64,000 nt of DNA from Thaumasiovibrio sp043421945 (GCA_043421945.1 JBHOGO010000013.1:13636-77635), one strand, 5' to 3'. Counted from the stretch's first letter, positions 15,429-23,808 are shown. The notes: generated by a model from the sequence alone, not told the origin. Translations and numbers: made by a program.

Positions 15429-15785
15429 GTGAGTAAGTTCGCTTTCCGTCGGGAGTTACGTCTGTTAACTCCCGAACATTACCGACACGTTTTCCAGCAG
15501 GCTCAACGTGCAGGCTCCCCCCACTTAACTATTCTGGCTCGTGACAATAACCTTGGACATCCCCGTCTTGGTTTAGCTGTGCCTAAAAAGCAAATCAAAA
15601 CCGCCGTAGACCGTAATCGATTTAAACGCGTTGTTCGCGATGACTTCCGTTTACGCCAAGACAAACTTCCCTCTAAAGACTTTGTTGTGATTGCCAAAAA
15701 GAGTGCTAACGAGCTCAGCAATGACGAACTGAATAAAGTGTTACAGAAATTATGGCATCGCCTATCTCGCCCCTCGCGTGGCTAA
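15429..15785 (+). CDS. rnpA: Ribonuclease P protein component
   Basis: The 118-residue basic protein subunit of RNase P, which helps the catalytic RNA bind and cleave pre-tRNA 5' leaders. The signature RNRFKRVVRDDFR (the RNR motif) and the start FRRELRLLTPEHY are diagnostic. The start codon is GTG at 15429, the position that matches relatives in length. The 3' end overlaps yidD by 34 bases in another frame, the usual arrangement in gammaproteobacteria. Confidence 0.96.
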   Translation: MSKFAFRRELRLLTPEHYRHVFQQAQRAGSPHLTILARDNNLGHPRLGLAVPKKQIKTAVDRNRFKRVVRDDFRLRQDKLPSKDFVVIAKKSANELSNDELNKVLQKLWHRLSRPSRG

Positions 15786-16006
15786 TTTTAGGCATAGTGC
15801 GCTTTTACCAGCTCGCTATTAGCCCCTTACTTGGGCCGCGTTGTCGCTTCCATCCAACCTGTTCTCAGTATGCAATTGAAGCAATAAAATTGCATGGAGG
15901 GATAAAAGGTTGTTGGTTAGCGGCGAAACGTCTATTAAGATGTCATCCTTTAAGCGACGGGGGTTTTGATCCCGTTCCGCCAATCAAGCAAAAAGACAGA
16001 GACTAA
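15752..16006 (+). CDS. yidD: Membrane protein insertion efficiency factor YidD
   Basis: A small 84-residue membrane-associated protein of the Haemolytic domain family (UPF0161) that aids YidC-dependent insertion. Diagnostic features are ISPLLGPRCRFHPTCSQYA with its three cysteines, GCWLAAKRLLRCHP and the C-terminal GGFDPVPP. The start ATG 15752 lies inside rnpA; no better start exists downstream. It sits between rnpA and yidC, its almost invariant place, and ends 5 bases before yidC. Confidence 0.95.
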   Translation: MASPISPLAWLILGIVRFYQLAISPLLGPRCRFHPTCSQYAIEAIKLHGGIKGCWLAAKRLLRCHPLSDGGFDPVPPIKQKDRD

Positions 16007-16011
16007 TAACG

Positions 16012-17622
16012 ATGGATTCCCAACGCAATATTCTGTTGATTGCCCTACTGTTTGTCTCGTTCCTGTTATTTCAACAATGGAACGTTGACAACAACCCTCA
16101 ACCGCAGGGCGTAGCGCAAACACAAACCAGTGGTGATGTGCCAACACAAGGCAGTGATGCCAGTTTGACTGCTGATGGTGAGGTTTCAAACCAACTCATC
16201 AAACTCTCTACCGATGTTCTTGATCTTACCGTTGATACTTTAGGTGGTGATATCATCGCAGCTGACTTGCTTCAGTACGATGCTGAACTCGATTCAGAAG
16301 ACCCGTTCGTTTTACTACATAACTCTCCATCACAAAGCTTTGTTGCACAGAGTGGCCTTATTGGCAGTCACGGTATTGATACCAATACTGGTCGTGCACA
16401 ATTCAATATTGAAGGTGAGAACTTCGTACTGGCAGAAGGCCAAGACGAACTACGTGTACCAATGACCGTTATTCAAAACGGTATTACCTACACGAAGACA
16501 TTCATTCTTACTCGCGGTAGCTACGCAGTTGATGTTGAATACTCAATCAACAACCAATCTGACCAAGTTGCTAACGTGCAGATGTATGCTCAACTACGCC
16601 AAAACTTGATGGATGATGGCGGTAGCCTAACCATGCCAACATACCGTGGCGCGGCATACTCTAGCGATGATACCAAGTACAAGAAATACAGCTTTGACGA
16701 TATGGAAAAGCGTAACTTGAACATGACGATCACTGAAGGTTGGGCAGCAATGCTTCAACACTACTTCACCGTCGCTTGGATCCCTCGTGCTCAAGATAGC
16801 TCAAACCTATTCACACGTGTTTCAGGTGACCAAGGTTACATCGGTGTTCGCATGCCTTCGACAAGTATCTCTCCAGGTACTGAAGCAAGCATGACAGCAA
16901 CGCTATGGGCTGGTCCTAAGCTTCAAAATGAGATGAAAGCCACGGCGAACAACCTTGACCTAACCGTTGATTACGGTTGGCTATGGTTCCTTGCAAGCCC
17001 TATCCACAAACTACTTTCCTTCATTCAAGGTATCGTAGTGAACTGGGGTCTTGCTATCATCGTACTAACGTTCATCATCCGTGGTGGTATGTACCCGCTA
17101 ACAAAAGCGCAGTACACCTCTATGGCGAAAATGCGTATGCTACAGCCGAAACTTGCTGAGATGCGTGAGCGCTTCGGTGATGACCGTCAGCGTATGAGCC
17201 AAGCAATGATGGAGCTATACAAAGAAGAAAAAGTAAACCCACTTGGTGGCTGTTTACCTATCCTTCTTCAAATGCCAATCTTCATTGCTTTCTACTGGTC
17301 ATTGATGGAATCAGTACAGCTACGTCACGCGCCATTCTTCTTATGGATTAACGACCTGTCAGCACAAGACCCATACTACGTCTTGCCGCTACTAATGGGT
17401 GCGTCAATGTTCATGATCCAGAAGATGAGCCCATCGACGGTCACTGATCCTATGCAACAGAAGATCATGACGTTCATGCCTGTCATGTTTACGTTCTTCT
17501 TCCTGTTCTTCCCATCAGGCCTTGTACTTTACTGGTTAACGTCAAACATCGTGACGCTTATCCAACAGACACTAATCTACCGTGCCCTTGAAAAGAAAGG
17601 TCTGCACAGCAGTAAAAAATAG
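16012..17622 (+). CDS. yidC: Membrane protein insertase YidC
   Basis: The inner membrane insertase (536 residues) that places proteins such as F0 subunits a and c into the bilayer, alone or with SecYEG. An N-terminal transmembrane segment (about residues 6-22) is followed by the large periplasmic domain (about 60-330) of Gram-negative YidC, then the conserved five-helix core, which starts around WGLAIIVLTFIIRGGMYPLT; the hydrophilic-groove arginine is in that stretch. NPLGGCLPILLQMPIF and the C-terminal helices are typical. It ends the rpmH-rnpA-yidD-yidC cluster and is followed by a strong terminator. Confidence 0.97.
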   Translation: MDSQRNILLIALLFVSFLLFQQWNVDNNPQPQGVAQTQTSGDVPTQGSDASLTADGEVSNQLIKLSTDVLDLTVDTLGGDIIAADLLQYDAELDSEDPFVLLHNSPSQSFVAQSGLIGSHGIDTNTGRAQFNIEGENFVLAEGQDELRVPMTVIQNGITYTKTFILTRGSYAVDVEYSINNQSDQVANVQMYAQLRQNLMDDGGSLTMPTYRGAAYSSDDTKYKKYSFDDMEKRNLNMTITEGWAAMLQHYFTVAWIPRAQDSSNLFTRVSGDQGYIGVRMPSTSISPGTEASMTATLWAGPKLQNEMKATANNLDLTVDYGWLWFLASPIHKLLSFIQGIVVNWGLAIIVLTFIIRGGMYPLTKAQYTSMAKMRMLQPKLAEMRERFGDDRQRMSQAMMELYKEEKVNPLGGCLPILLQMPIFIAFYWSLMESVQLRHAPFFLWINDLSAQDPYYVLPLLMGASMFMIQKMSPSTVTDPMQQKIMTFMPVMFTFFFLFFPSGLVLYWLTSNIVTLIQQTLIYRALEKKGLHSSKK

Positions 17623-17640
17623 TTTCTGACTAAAGCATAA

Positions 17641-17667
17641 AAAAAGGCGGCCCTGGCCGCCTTTTTT
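17641..17667 (+). terminator. Rho-independent terminator after yidC
   Basis: The G+C stem GGCGGC/GCCGCC (17646-17651 with 17656-17661) has a 4-base loop and is followed by a run of T residues; A residues precede it. It lies about 23 bases after the yidC stop. Confidence 0.9.
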
Positions 17668-17739
17668 ATTGATACTATTTCTACATCAACGACACTTACC
17701 TTAAGTGCTCGTCTGCCCCAAGAACAAGTGGATACCTTT

Positions 17740-19113
17740 ATGACAAACCCTGCCATCGATACTATCGTTGCTCAAGCTACACCACCAGGTCGTGGTGGCG
17801 TTGGAATTATTCGTGTTTCAGGCCCCCTCGCTACCTCCGTGGCAACTGCCATTACTGGAGGAAAGTCGCTGCGGACTCGCTACGCAGAATACTTGCCATT
17901 CAAATCGGATGACGGCACGACCCTCGACCAAGGCATCGCACTCTTTTTTAAAGGTCCGCATTCGTTCACAGGCGAAGATGTTCTTGAACTACAAGGGCAT
18001 GGCGGTCCAGTCGTTATGGACATGCTGATAAAACGCATCTTAGATCTACCCGGTTTAAGAACGGCACGGCCAGGCGAGTTCTCAGAACGCGCATTTATGA
18101 ACGATAAGCTCGATCTCGCGCAAGCAGAGGCGATTGCAGACCTTATTGATGCAAGTAGTGAAGAAGCGGCTAAATCCGCTCTCAACTCCTTACAGGGCGC
18201 TTTTTCAAAAGAGATTCACGCGCTGGTGGAACAACTTATCCACTTGCGTATTTACGTTGAGGCGGCGATTGATTTTCCAGAAGAAGAGATCGACTTCCTT
18301 TCTGATGGCAAAGTGAGTAACGACTTACAAACGATCATTGATCAGCTCAATCAAGTTCAACGCGCAGCGAATCAAGGTTCCATCATGCGTGAAGGAATGA
18401 AGGTTGTGATTGCTGGTCGTCCTAATGCCGGTAAATCAAGCTTACTCAATGCCCTTTCAGGCAAAGATAGCGCCATTGTGACCGATATTGCAGGAACGAC
18501 CCGAGACGTGCTGCGAGAGCACATCCATATTGACGGTATGCCTTTACACATCATCGACACAGCAGGCCTACGTGAGGCCTCAGATGAAGTTGAGCGTATT
18601 GGTATTGAGCGCGCTTGGGAAGAGATAGAGCAAGCAGACCGTGTGCTGTTTATGGTGGATGGCACAACAACTGATGCAACCGATCCTAAACAGATTTGGC
18701 CTGATTTTATTGACCGACTACCCGCTGATATCGGCATGACAGTCATCCGCAATAAGGCAGAAATTACTGGCGAAGACATTGGTATTTGCCATGCCAGCAA
18801 TCCAACACTAATCCGCCTCTCAGCACGTACTGGCGAAGGCGTTCCAGCGCTACAAGCACACCTAAAAGAGTGCATGGGCTTCACAGGGACGACGGAAGGT
18901 GGCTTTATGGCACGACGCCGACATCTTGATGCCTTGGCAAAAGCCGCAGAGCACTTGGATACGGGTCAGCAGCAGCTGGAAGGTTATATGGCTGGCGAAA
19001 TACTTGCTGAAGAACTGCGAATCGCACAGCAACACTTGAGTGAGATTACCGGCGAATTCAGCTCTGACGACCTTCTAGGACGTATATTTACTTCATTCTG
19101 TATTGGTAAGTAA
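17740..19113 (+). CDS. mnmE: tRNA modification GTPase MnmE
   Basis: With MnmG (encoded at 21.3 kb) it forms the complex that puts the carboxymethylaminomethyl group on wobble uridine 34 of certain tRNAs. The 457 residues comprise an N-terminal folate-binding domain, a helical domain with an inserted Ras-like GTPase domain, and the C-terminal CxGK motif (FCIGK). In the G domain GRPNAGKS is at 226-233 and DTAG at 273-276. The guanine-specificity motif reads NKAE where NKxD is normal. The start ATG 17740 is chosen over an in-frame GTG at 17728 because the known MnmE proteins begin near MT-x-DTIVAQAT. Confidence 0.96.
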   Translation: MTNPAIDTIVAQATPPGRGGVGIIRVSGPLATSVATAITGGKSLRTRYAEYLPFKSDDGTTLDQGIALFFKGPHSFTGEDVLELQGHGGPVVMDMLIKRILDLPGLRTARPGEFSERAFMNDKLDLAQAEAIADLIDASSEEAAKSALNSLQGAFSKEIHALVEQLIHLRIYVEAAIDFPEEEIDFLSDGKVSNDLQTIIDQLNQVQRAANQGSIMREGMKVVIAGRPNAGKSSLLNALSGKDSAIVTDIAGTTRDVLREHIHIDGMPLHIIDTAGLREASDEVERIGIERAWEEIEQADRVLFMVDGTTTDATDPKQIWPDFIDRLPADIGMTVIRNKAEITGEDIGICHASNPTLIRLSARTGEGVPALQAHLKECMGFTGTTEGGFMARRRHLDALAKAAEHLDTGQQQLEGYMAGEILAEELRIAQQHLSEITGEFSSDDLLGRIFTSFCIGK

Positions 19114-19122
19114 AAAGTCACT

Positions 19123-19156
19123 TCTGTGCCCTCACTATCCATTGAGAGGGCACAGA
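19123..19156. other. Perfect 11-bp inverted repeat between convergent genes
   Basis: TCTGTGCCCTC at 19123-19133 pairs perfectly with GAGGGCACAGA at 19146-19156. It lacks a T-run on the plus side and has only a weak T-rich stretch on the minus side. It sits between the ends of mnmE and the convergent unknown module, so it may stop transcription or protect mRNA ends. Confidence 0.6.
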
Positions 19157-19189
19157 CTGACAATTGACAAGTCATACGCACATTCAAGG

Positions 19190-19648
19190 TTACATGCCTA
19201 AAAATGCTTCTGAAAACTCATCTGGGCACTGTGCGCTATCCAAAAACTCATCTTCCTCACCCAAATAATATATGTACATCTCATTAATTTTAGGCGTGCT
19301 ATGAATTTCTTTGTAGTGATATAGTAACGTTACCCTCGAAGCATCAGGTAAAAAGCCATTTATCGTCAAACACCCATCATCTTTACTTTTACGTACCTCG
19401 TCATAGGTACTGTAAATATTCTTCAAGTGTAAATGATATAACAATAAATCAACACTATACTCGTCATCCAATTCAATCTCAGCCAAGACATCATCAGTAA
19501 GGAACATAGGAGCCTTCGTTGCTATATTCGATGTATCAACGCTAGATATGAATTTGATATGTTGGCTCTCAATAAGGCTGACATCTTGCACATTCGCAAA
19601 AGCCGAAAAAATGAGAATATGGAAAGGTATTATCAATAGAAGCTTCAT
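19190..19648 (-). CDS. Unknown exported protein, second gene of orphan module
   Basis: I do not recognise this 152-residue protein. It starts with a clear signal peptide (MKLLLIIPFHILIFSAFANVQ), so it is probably periplasmic or secreted. The mature part is acidic, with charged stretches such as EIELDDEYSVD and EEDEFLDSAQ. It has two cysteines (in DDGCLTI and SAQCPDEF), which could form a disulfide. The start overlaps the stop of the upstream gene by one base (TAATG), so the two are co-translated. The DNA is more AT-rich than its neighbours. A role as partner or immunity protein for the upstream product is only a guess. Confidence 0.7.
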   Translation of the reverse strand: MKLLLIIPFHILIFSAFANVQDVSLIESQHIKFISSVDTSNIATKAPMFLTDDVLAEIELDDEYSVDLLLYHLHLKNIYSTYDEVRKSKDDGCLTINGFLPDASRVTLLYHYKEIHSTPKINEMYIYYLGEEDEFLDSAQCPDEFSEAFLGM

Positions 19649-20076
19649 TATAGCGCACCGACTTTTTTAAGCTGCTCTTCTATAAACTTTCCCCTATCAC
19701 GTCTAAGTCGCGCTGTCTTGCATAAAAGGCTTTCGCAAATATCTAAAAATTTAATGATATTAAACCCACCATTAACCCCAATAGTTGTCCAACCAAAACT
19801 CATTTCACCTTTATAATTAACATCCCCAGTTTCGGTAATATGCCCAGAAACATTAAGCATTTTAAATTTTGCACCGAGCTCTAGATGATCGCCAATATTG
19901 ACCATAATATATTTGCCATAGCCAGATAGTTTTGCTTTACCATTTTGATCGACAGAAACTTTAAAATCGCCTGATTTTGCAAAGATTTCAGCTGAAAGTC
20001 CTTTATTCTCATGATACGAAAGCTCAATAACCTTAAGGATAGTAACCTTAACTTCTTTCTGTGATGGCGTAGACAT
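19648..20076 (-). CDS. Unknown cytoplasmic protein, first gene of orphan module
   Basis: I do not recognise this 142-residue protein. It has no signal peptide. Residues 1-100 look beta-rich, with alternating hydrophobic residues and many glycines (KAKLSGYGKYIMVNIGD, then FGWTTIGVNGGF); the last 35 form a basic, helical tail (CKTARLRRDRGKFIEEQLKK). The start ATG at 20076 is chosen because AGGAG lies 7 bases upstream; the frame is open to 20115 without a better start. It is co-translated with the exported protein downstream. Placement between mnmE and mioC and the low G+C suggest an accessory insertion. Confidence 0.7.
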   Translation of the reverse strand: MSTPSQKEVKVTILKVIELSYHENKGLSAEIFAKSGDFKVSVDQNGKAKLSGYGKYIMVNIGDHLELGAKFKMLNVSGHITETGDVNYKGEMSFGWTTIGVNGGFNIIKFLDICESLLCKTARLRRDRGKFIEEQLKKVGAL

Positions 20077-20428
20077 TAGTGTTCTCCTGACGAAAAACAA
20101 CGATTCTACTAACAAGATTTACAGCTTCTATGTATCAATAAATCAATGCGAGGTAGAGCAAACTATGATGCTGCACGAAGAAAATCGTTACTAACATTTC
20201 ACAACATTATTCACATTAAGAGTCGCTATATGTGCTTAGCGATCACTCATTACTAACGTACTCTCAAAGAACGCCGTAAATAACACTTCATCAATTAGAA
20301 ATCGTTCATAGTGCCCTGTACAGCACAACTGCCTCTCACTCCTCATCAATTTCCCACATAGTTTGTCTCTGTTTGTTGCCTGACAATTGCGTACAATACG
20401 CAAAACACTCTGATATATAAGGATCATT
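20077..20428. other. Intergenic region upstream of mioC
   Basis: No gene is supported here. It separates the divergent orphan module and mioC and must hold both promoters. TACAAT at about 20393-20398 could be the mioC -10, but no matching -35 is clear. In E. coli, transcription from the mioC promoter enters oriC; the same geometry is present here. Confidence 0.45.
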
Positions 20429-20872
20429 ATGTCTCACGTTCACCTTATCACTGGCAGCACACTCGGTGGTGCTGAATACGTTGCCGATCACATTAGCGAT
20501 CATCTCAATGATCAAGGCATTACCACCACTATCCACAACGAGGCTGATCTTTCTCTACTGGATCCTAAGCAACCTTGGCTTATCGTTTGTTCAACGCATG
20601 GTGCCGGAGAGCTCCCTGATAACATCCAAACCTTCCACAATCAGCTCCAAACGGCGACCGATTTATCAATGGTTAAATATGCCATTGTTGGATTGGGAGA
20701 CAGCAGTTATGACACCTTCTGTGCAGCTGCTCAGCAACTGGATGACACCCTATCACAGCAAAAAGCACAGCGTATTTGCCCTACTTTTACCATTGATGTT
20801 AGCCAACACCCTGTTCCGGAAGAAGCGACAGAAATATGGTTATCCACTTTTCAGACTTTGCTATGTGAATAA
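20429..20872 (+). CDS. mioC: Flavodoxin-like FMN protein MioC
   Basis: A 147-residue flavodoxin-fold protein. The N-terminal phosphate-binding loop (LITGSTLGGAEYVAD, residues 6-20), the STHGAGELPDN loop and VGLGDSSYDTFC are the FMN-contacting segments. In E. coli MioC is an electron carrier reported to support biotin synthase; its cellular role is otherwise poorly known. The gene points into oriC, and its stop codon is part of a DnaA box, so its transcription can influence the origin. The start ATG follows AAGGATC. It keeps its conserved position next to oriC. Confidence 0.95.
   Translation: MSHVHLITGSTLGGAEYVADHISDHLNDQGITTTIHNEADLSLLDPKQPWLIVCSTHGAGELPDNIQTFHNQLQTATDLSMVKYAIVGLGDSSYDTFCAAAQQLDDTLSQQKAQRICPTFTIDVSQHPVPEEATEIWLSTFQTLLCE
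20864..20872 (-). promoter_or_regulatory. DnaA box overlapping the mioC stop codon
   Basis: TGTGAATAA is the reverse complement of TTATTCACA and fits the consensus. Its last three bases are the mioC stop codon. A near-match, TTATCCACT, lies 16 bp upstream at 20840-20848 inside mioC. Confidence 0.7.
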
Positions 20873-20921
20873 CTTTATTCAAAAACCGTAAACTTATCTG
20901 TCCACTTTGACCACTTTGACC

Positions 20922-20930
20922 TGTGGATAA
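20922..20930 (-). promoter_or_regulatory. DnaA box R4-like
   Basis: TGTGGATAA is the exact reverse complement of the high-affinity box TTATCCACA. Position and orientation correspond to E. coli R4 at the mioC end of oriC. Confidence 0.9.
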
Positions 20931-20995
20931 CTATAGATCTAACCGGTGATCAACCTATAGTTATCCATTGAATAGCTTTTGGGGATAACATGCCC

Positions 20996-21004
20996 TGTGC
21001 ATAA
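20996..21004 (-). promoter_or_regulatory. DnaA box R2-like
   Basis: TGTGCATAA fits the consensus TGTGNATAA. It lies between the R4-like and R1-like boxes. Confidence 0.75.
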
Positions 21005-21101
21005 GTAGCCATTTTGATCCCAAGCTATACCGAATTAGATCCCTAGTCCCCCACAAGATTTGATCATCAATAAACCCATGATCATGTTGATCATTTACCA
21101 C

Positions 21102-21110
21102 TTATCCACA
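21102..21110 (+). promoter_or_regulatory. DnaA box R1-like
   Basis: The perfect high-affinity box TTATCCACA lies 13 bases from the first AT-rich 13-mer, the place of R1 next to the unwinding element in E. coli. Confidence 0.92.
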
Positions 21111-21123
21111 CGATCGGGCGATC

Positions 21124-21180
21124 CTAATAGTAGATCTAATAGAAGATCTCTTTAAAAAGATCTTATATATATTTAAGAAA
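21124..21180. other. DNA unwinding element with three 13-mers
   Basis: On the minus strand three 13-mers begin with GATCT: at 21162-21150 (GATCTTTTTAAAG), 21148-21136 (GATCTTCTATTAG) and 21136-21124 (GATCTACTATTAG). The last two differ at one base and meet end to end. They resemble the E. coli L, M, R repeats (GATCTNTTNTTTT). An A+T run (TTATATATATTTAAG) follows toward mnmG. Confidence 0.88.
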
Positions 21181-21294
21181 CGAAGGATCTGAGAAGTTGA
21201 TCAGGAAAGTTTCTCAAAACGACGGAAAAGAGATAAAATGATCATCCTTCGAAAGATCCTAGTCTTTGGTCAGTGTTTAATCTGAGGTCGTTCC

Positions 21295-23187
21295 ATGTTT
21301 TACCAAGATTCATTTGATGTCATTGTTGTCGGTGGTGGTCACGCTGGCACTGAAGCAGCGATGGCAGCTGCCCGTATGGGTCAGCAAACCCTGTTGTTGA
21401 CGCACAATATCGATACGTTGGGTCAAATGTCCTGTAATCCCGCGATTGGTGGGATTGGCAAGGGCCACTTGGTCAAGGAAGTTGACGCCTTGGGTGGACT
21501 CATGGCGAAAGCGACCGACAAAGGCGGAATTCAGTTTCGTACACTCAATGCTTCAAAAGGCCCAGCAGTACGTGCTACTCGTGCTCAAGCCGACCGAGCG
21601 CTGTACAAAGCGGCCGTGAGAGAAGCATTAGAAAACCAGCCTAACCTAATGATATTTCAGCAATCTGTTGATGACTTGATTGTTGAACAAGATCAAGTTG
21701 TTGGTGTGACGACTGAGATGGGGCTGAAGTTTCGCGCTAAAACCGTGGTGTTGACTGTCGGAACGTTCTTAGGTGGGCGTATCCATATCGGTATGGAAAA
21801 TTACAAAGGGGGCCGAGCGGGTGATCCACCGTCAATTGCACTGGCTCATCGTCTCCGCGAGCTCCCATTCCGAGTTGACCGTTTGAAAACGGGTACACCA
21901 CCGCGTATTGATGCTCGTACTGTTGATTTTAGCCAGCTGCAAACACAGCATGGTGACAACCCAACGCCTGTATTTTCTTTCATGGGTTCTCGTGCGGATC
22001 AACCACGTCAGATCCCATGTTTTATTACACATACCAACGATCGTACTCATGAAGTGATCCGTAATAATTTGGATCGTAGTCCAATGTATGCGGGTGTGAT
22101 TGAAGGTATTGGTCCGCGTTACTGTCCTTCGATTGAAGACAAAGTTATGCGTTTTGCGGACAAAGATAGCCATCAGATTTTCATTGAGCCAGAAGGCTTA
22201 ACGACGCATGAACTGTACCCTAATGGCATCTCCACTAGCCTACCATTCGATGTACAGATGCAAATCGTGCAGTCGATGCAGGGATTTGAAAATGCTCGAA
22301 TCATGCGTCCAGGTTACGCGATTGAGTATGATTTCTTTGACCCTCGTGATTTGAAATCAACATTTGAAACGAAATTTATTCAAGGCTTGTTCTTTGCTGG
22401 ACAAATTAATGGCACAACGGGCTATGAGGAAGCAGCTGCACAAGGCTTACTCGCTGGGATGAATGCCGCACTCTTGTCACAAGGCAAAGAGGGTTGGTGC
22501 CCACGTCGTGACCAAGCTTACATGGGCGTTCTTATTGATGATTTATCGACAATGGGAACCAAAGAACCGTATCGTATGTTTACATCACGTGCGGAATACC
22601 GCCTGTTGCTTCGTGAAGACAATGCAGATATTCGATTAACAGAGCAAGGCCGTCAGTTTGGTCTTGTTGATGATGCTCGTTGGACGCGTTTCAATCAAAA
22701 GATGGAAAATATCGAGCTTGAGCGTCAGCGCCTTCGTGGTTGCTGGGCTGCACCAACATCGCAAGACGGTGTTGAGGCGGTTAATGCGATTTTGAAAACC
22801 CCGCTAACACGCGAAGCTAACGGTGAAGATCTTTTACGCCGTCCAGAAGTGACTTATGATCAACTGATGACCCTTGACGCATTTGCGCCTGGGATCGAGG
22901 ATCAACAAGCACGTGAGCAGATTGAGATCCAAGTTAAATATCAAGGCTACATCGATCGTCAGAAAGATGAAGTCGAAAAATCACTTCGTCATGAAAAAAC
23001 ACAGTTACCTTTTGATTTAGATTATAAATCAGTGAGTGGCTTATCGAACGAAGTGGTTGTTAAATTAAGCGATGCCCGCCCAGAAACAATTGGTATGGCA
23101 TCACGCATCTCTGGTATTACCCCGGCAGCGATTTCGCTACTCTTGGTATACCTTAAGAAGCATGGCATGTTGAAGAAAGGCGCATAA
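21295..23187 (+). CDS. mnmG: tRNA uridine-5-carboxymethylaminomethyl(34) synthesis enzyme MnmG
   Basis: The FAD-dependent partner of MnmE (gidA in older names), 630 residues. The N-terminal dinucleotide-binding motif VVGGGHAGTEAA is at residues 11-22, with the family segments SCNPAIGGIGKGHLVKEVDA and GRAGDPPS. The C-terminal helical domain binds MnmE and tRNA. Start ATG 21295 follows GAGG at a 6-base spacing. It is the first gene right of oriC and is followed by rsmG 3 bases later, the standard gid operon; transcription moves away from oriC. Confidence 0.97.
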   Translation: MFYQDSFDVIVVGGGHAGTEAAMAAARMGQQTLLLTHNIDTLGQMSCNPAIGGIGKGHLVKEVDALGGLMAKATDKGGIQFRTLNASKGPAVRATRAQADRALYKAAVREALENQPNLMIFQQSVDDLIVEQDQVVGVTTEMGLKFRAKTVVLTVGTFLGGRIHIGMENYKGGRAGDPPSIALAHRLRELPFRVDRLKTGTPPRIDARTVDFSQLQTQHGDNPTPVFSFMGSRADQPRQIPCFITHTNDRTHEVIRNNLDRSPMYAGVIEGIGPRYCPSIEDKVMRFADKDSHQIFIEPEGLTTHELYPNGISTSLPFDVQMQIVQSMQGFENARIMRPGYAIEYDFFDPRDLKSTFETKFIQGLFFAGQINGTTGYEEAAAQGLLAGMNAALLSQGKEGWCPRRDQAYMGVLIDDLSTMGTKEPYRMFTSRAEYRLLLREDNADIRLTEQGRQFGLVDDARWTRFNQKMENIELERQRLRGCWAAPTSQDGVEAVNAILKTPLTREANGEDLLRRPEVTYDQLMTLDAFAPGIEDQQAREQIEIQVKYQGYIDRQKDEVEKSLRHEKTQLPFDLDYKSVSGLSNEVVVKLSDARPETIGMASRISGITPAAISLLLVYLKKHGMLKKGA

Positions 23188-23190
23188 GCG

Positions 23191-23808
23191 GTGAAACAAC
23201 GTTTACAACAATTAATCGACCAGACGGATCTGGTCGTTTCAGAGCAACAGATTGATCAACTTGTTGGTTATGTGGGTATGCTCCACAAATGGAACAAAGC
23301 GTATAACTTAACATCGGTACGTGATCCTAATGACATGTTAGTTAAACACATCATGGATAGTATCGTGGTAAGCAGTGAGTTGACACGTGATAGCTATATC
23401 GATGTTGGTACTGGCCCTGGTCTTCCTGGGATCCCGCTTGCGATTATGTGCCCAGAAAAATCATTTGTCTTGCTAGACAGCTTAGGCAAGCGTATAAGAT
23501 TTATTCGTCAGGTTGTTCATGAGTTAGACATTAAAAATGTTACTCCTGTTCAAAGCCGTGTTGAAGAATTTCAACCAGAACAAGGGTTTGATGCGGTATT
23601 GAGCCGAGCCTTTGCCTCTATTTCAGACATGGTAAACTGGTGTAAACACCTTCCAGCCGAAGGACATGGACGCTTTTTTGCGCTTAAAGGACAGTTGAAT
23701 CAGCAAGAGTTGGATGAATTACCAGCTTGGTGTGATGTTGAAACTGTGCATAGCTTAAAAGTACCTGAGCTGGAAGGAGAGCGCCATCTGGTGATATTGA
23801 AAAAATAA
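23191..23808 (+). CDS. rsmG: 16S rRNA (guanine(527)-N7)-methyltransferase
   Basis: A 205-residue SAM-dependent methyltransferase (gidB) that modifies G527 of 16S rRNA; loss of it is known to give low-level streptomycin resistance. The SAM motif DVGTGPGLPGIPL is near residues 70-82, preceded by the conserved LHKWNKAYNLTSVRDP and followed by LLDSLGKRIRFIRQV. The start codon is GTG at 23191, three bases after mnmG. It leads 15 bases later into parA. Confidence 0.96.
   Translation: MKQRLQQLIDQTDLVVSEQQIDQLVGYVGMLHKWNKAYNLTSVRDPNDMLVKHIMDSIVVSSELTRDSYIDVGTGPGLPGIPLAIMCPEKSFVLLDSLGKRIRFIRQVVHELDIKNVTPVQSRVEEFQPEQGFDAVLSRAFASISDMVNWCKHLPAEGHGRFFALKGQLNQQELDELPAWCDVETVHSLKVPELEGERHLVILKK

Larger units (their letters stand above)
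20864..21294. other. Chromosomal replication origin oriC
   Basis: The stretch between mioC and mnmG has the E. coli-type origin layout: consensus DnaA boxes at 20864, 20922, 20996 and 21102; a variant TTATCCATT at 20961-20969; and AT-rich 13-mers next to the last box on the mnmG side. I count 16 GATC sites between 20936 and 21258. The order from mnmG (13-mers, R1, R2, R4, mioC) matches E. coli. This is the origin of the main chromosome, not a plasmid-like second origin, because no rctB-type gene is present. Confidence 0.95.

Noticed and set aside
20236..20536. Minus-strand open frames across the mioC start
   Set aside because: Shadows of the mioC coding sequence and its promoter region, without start signals.
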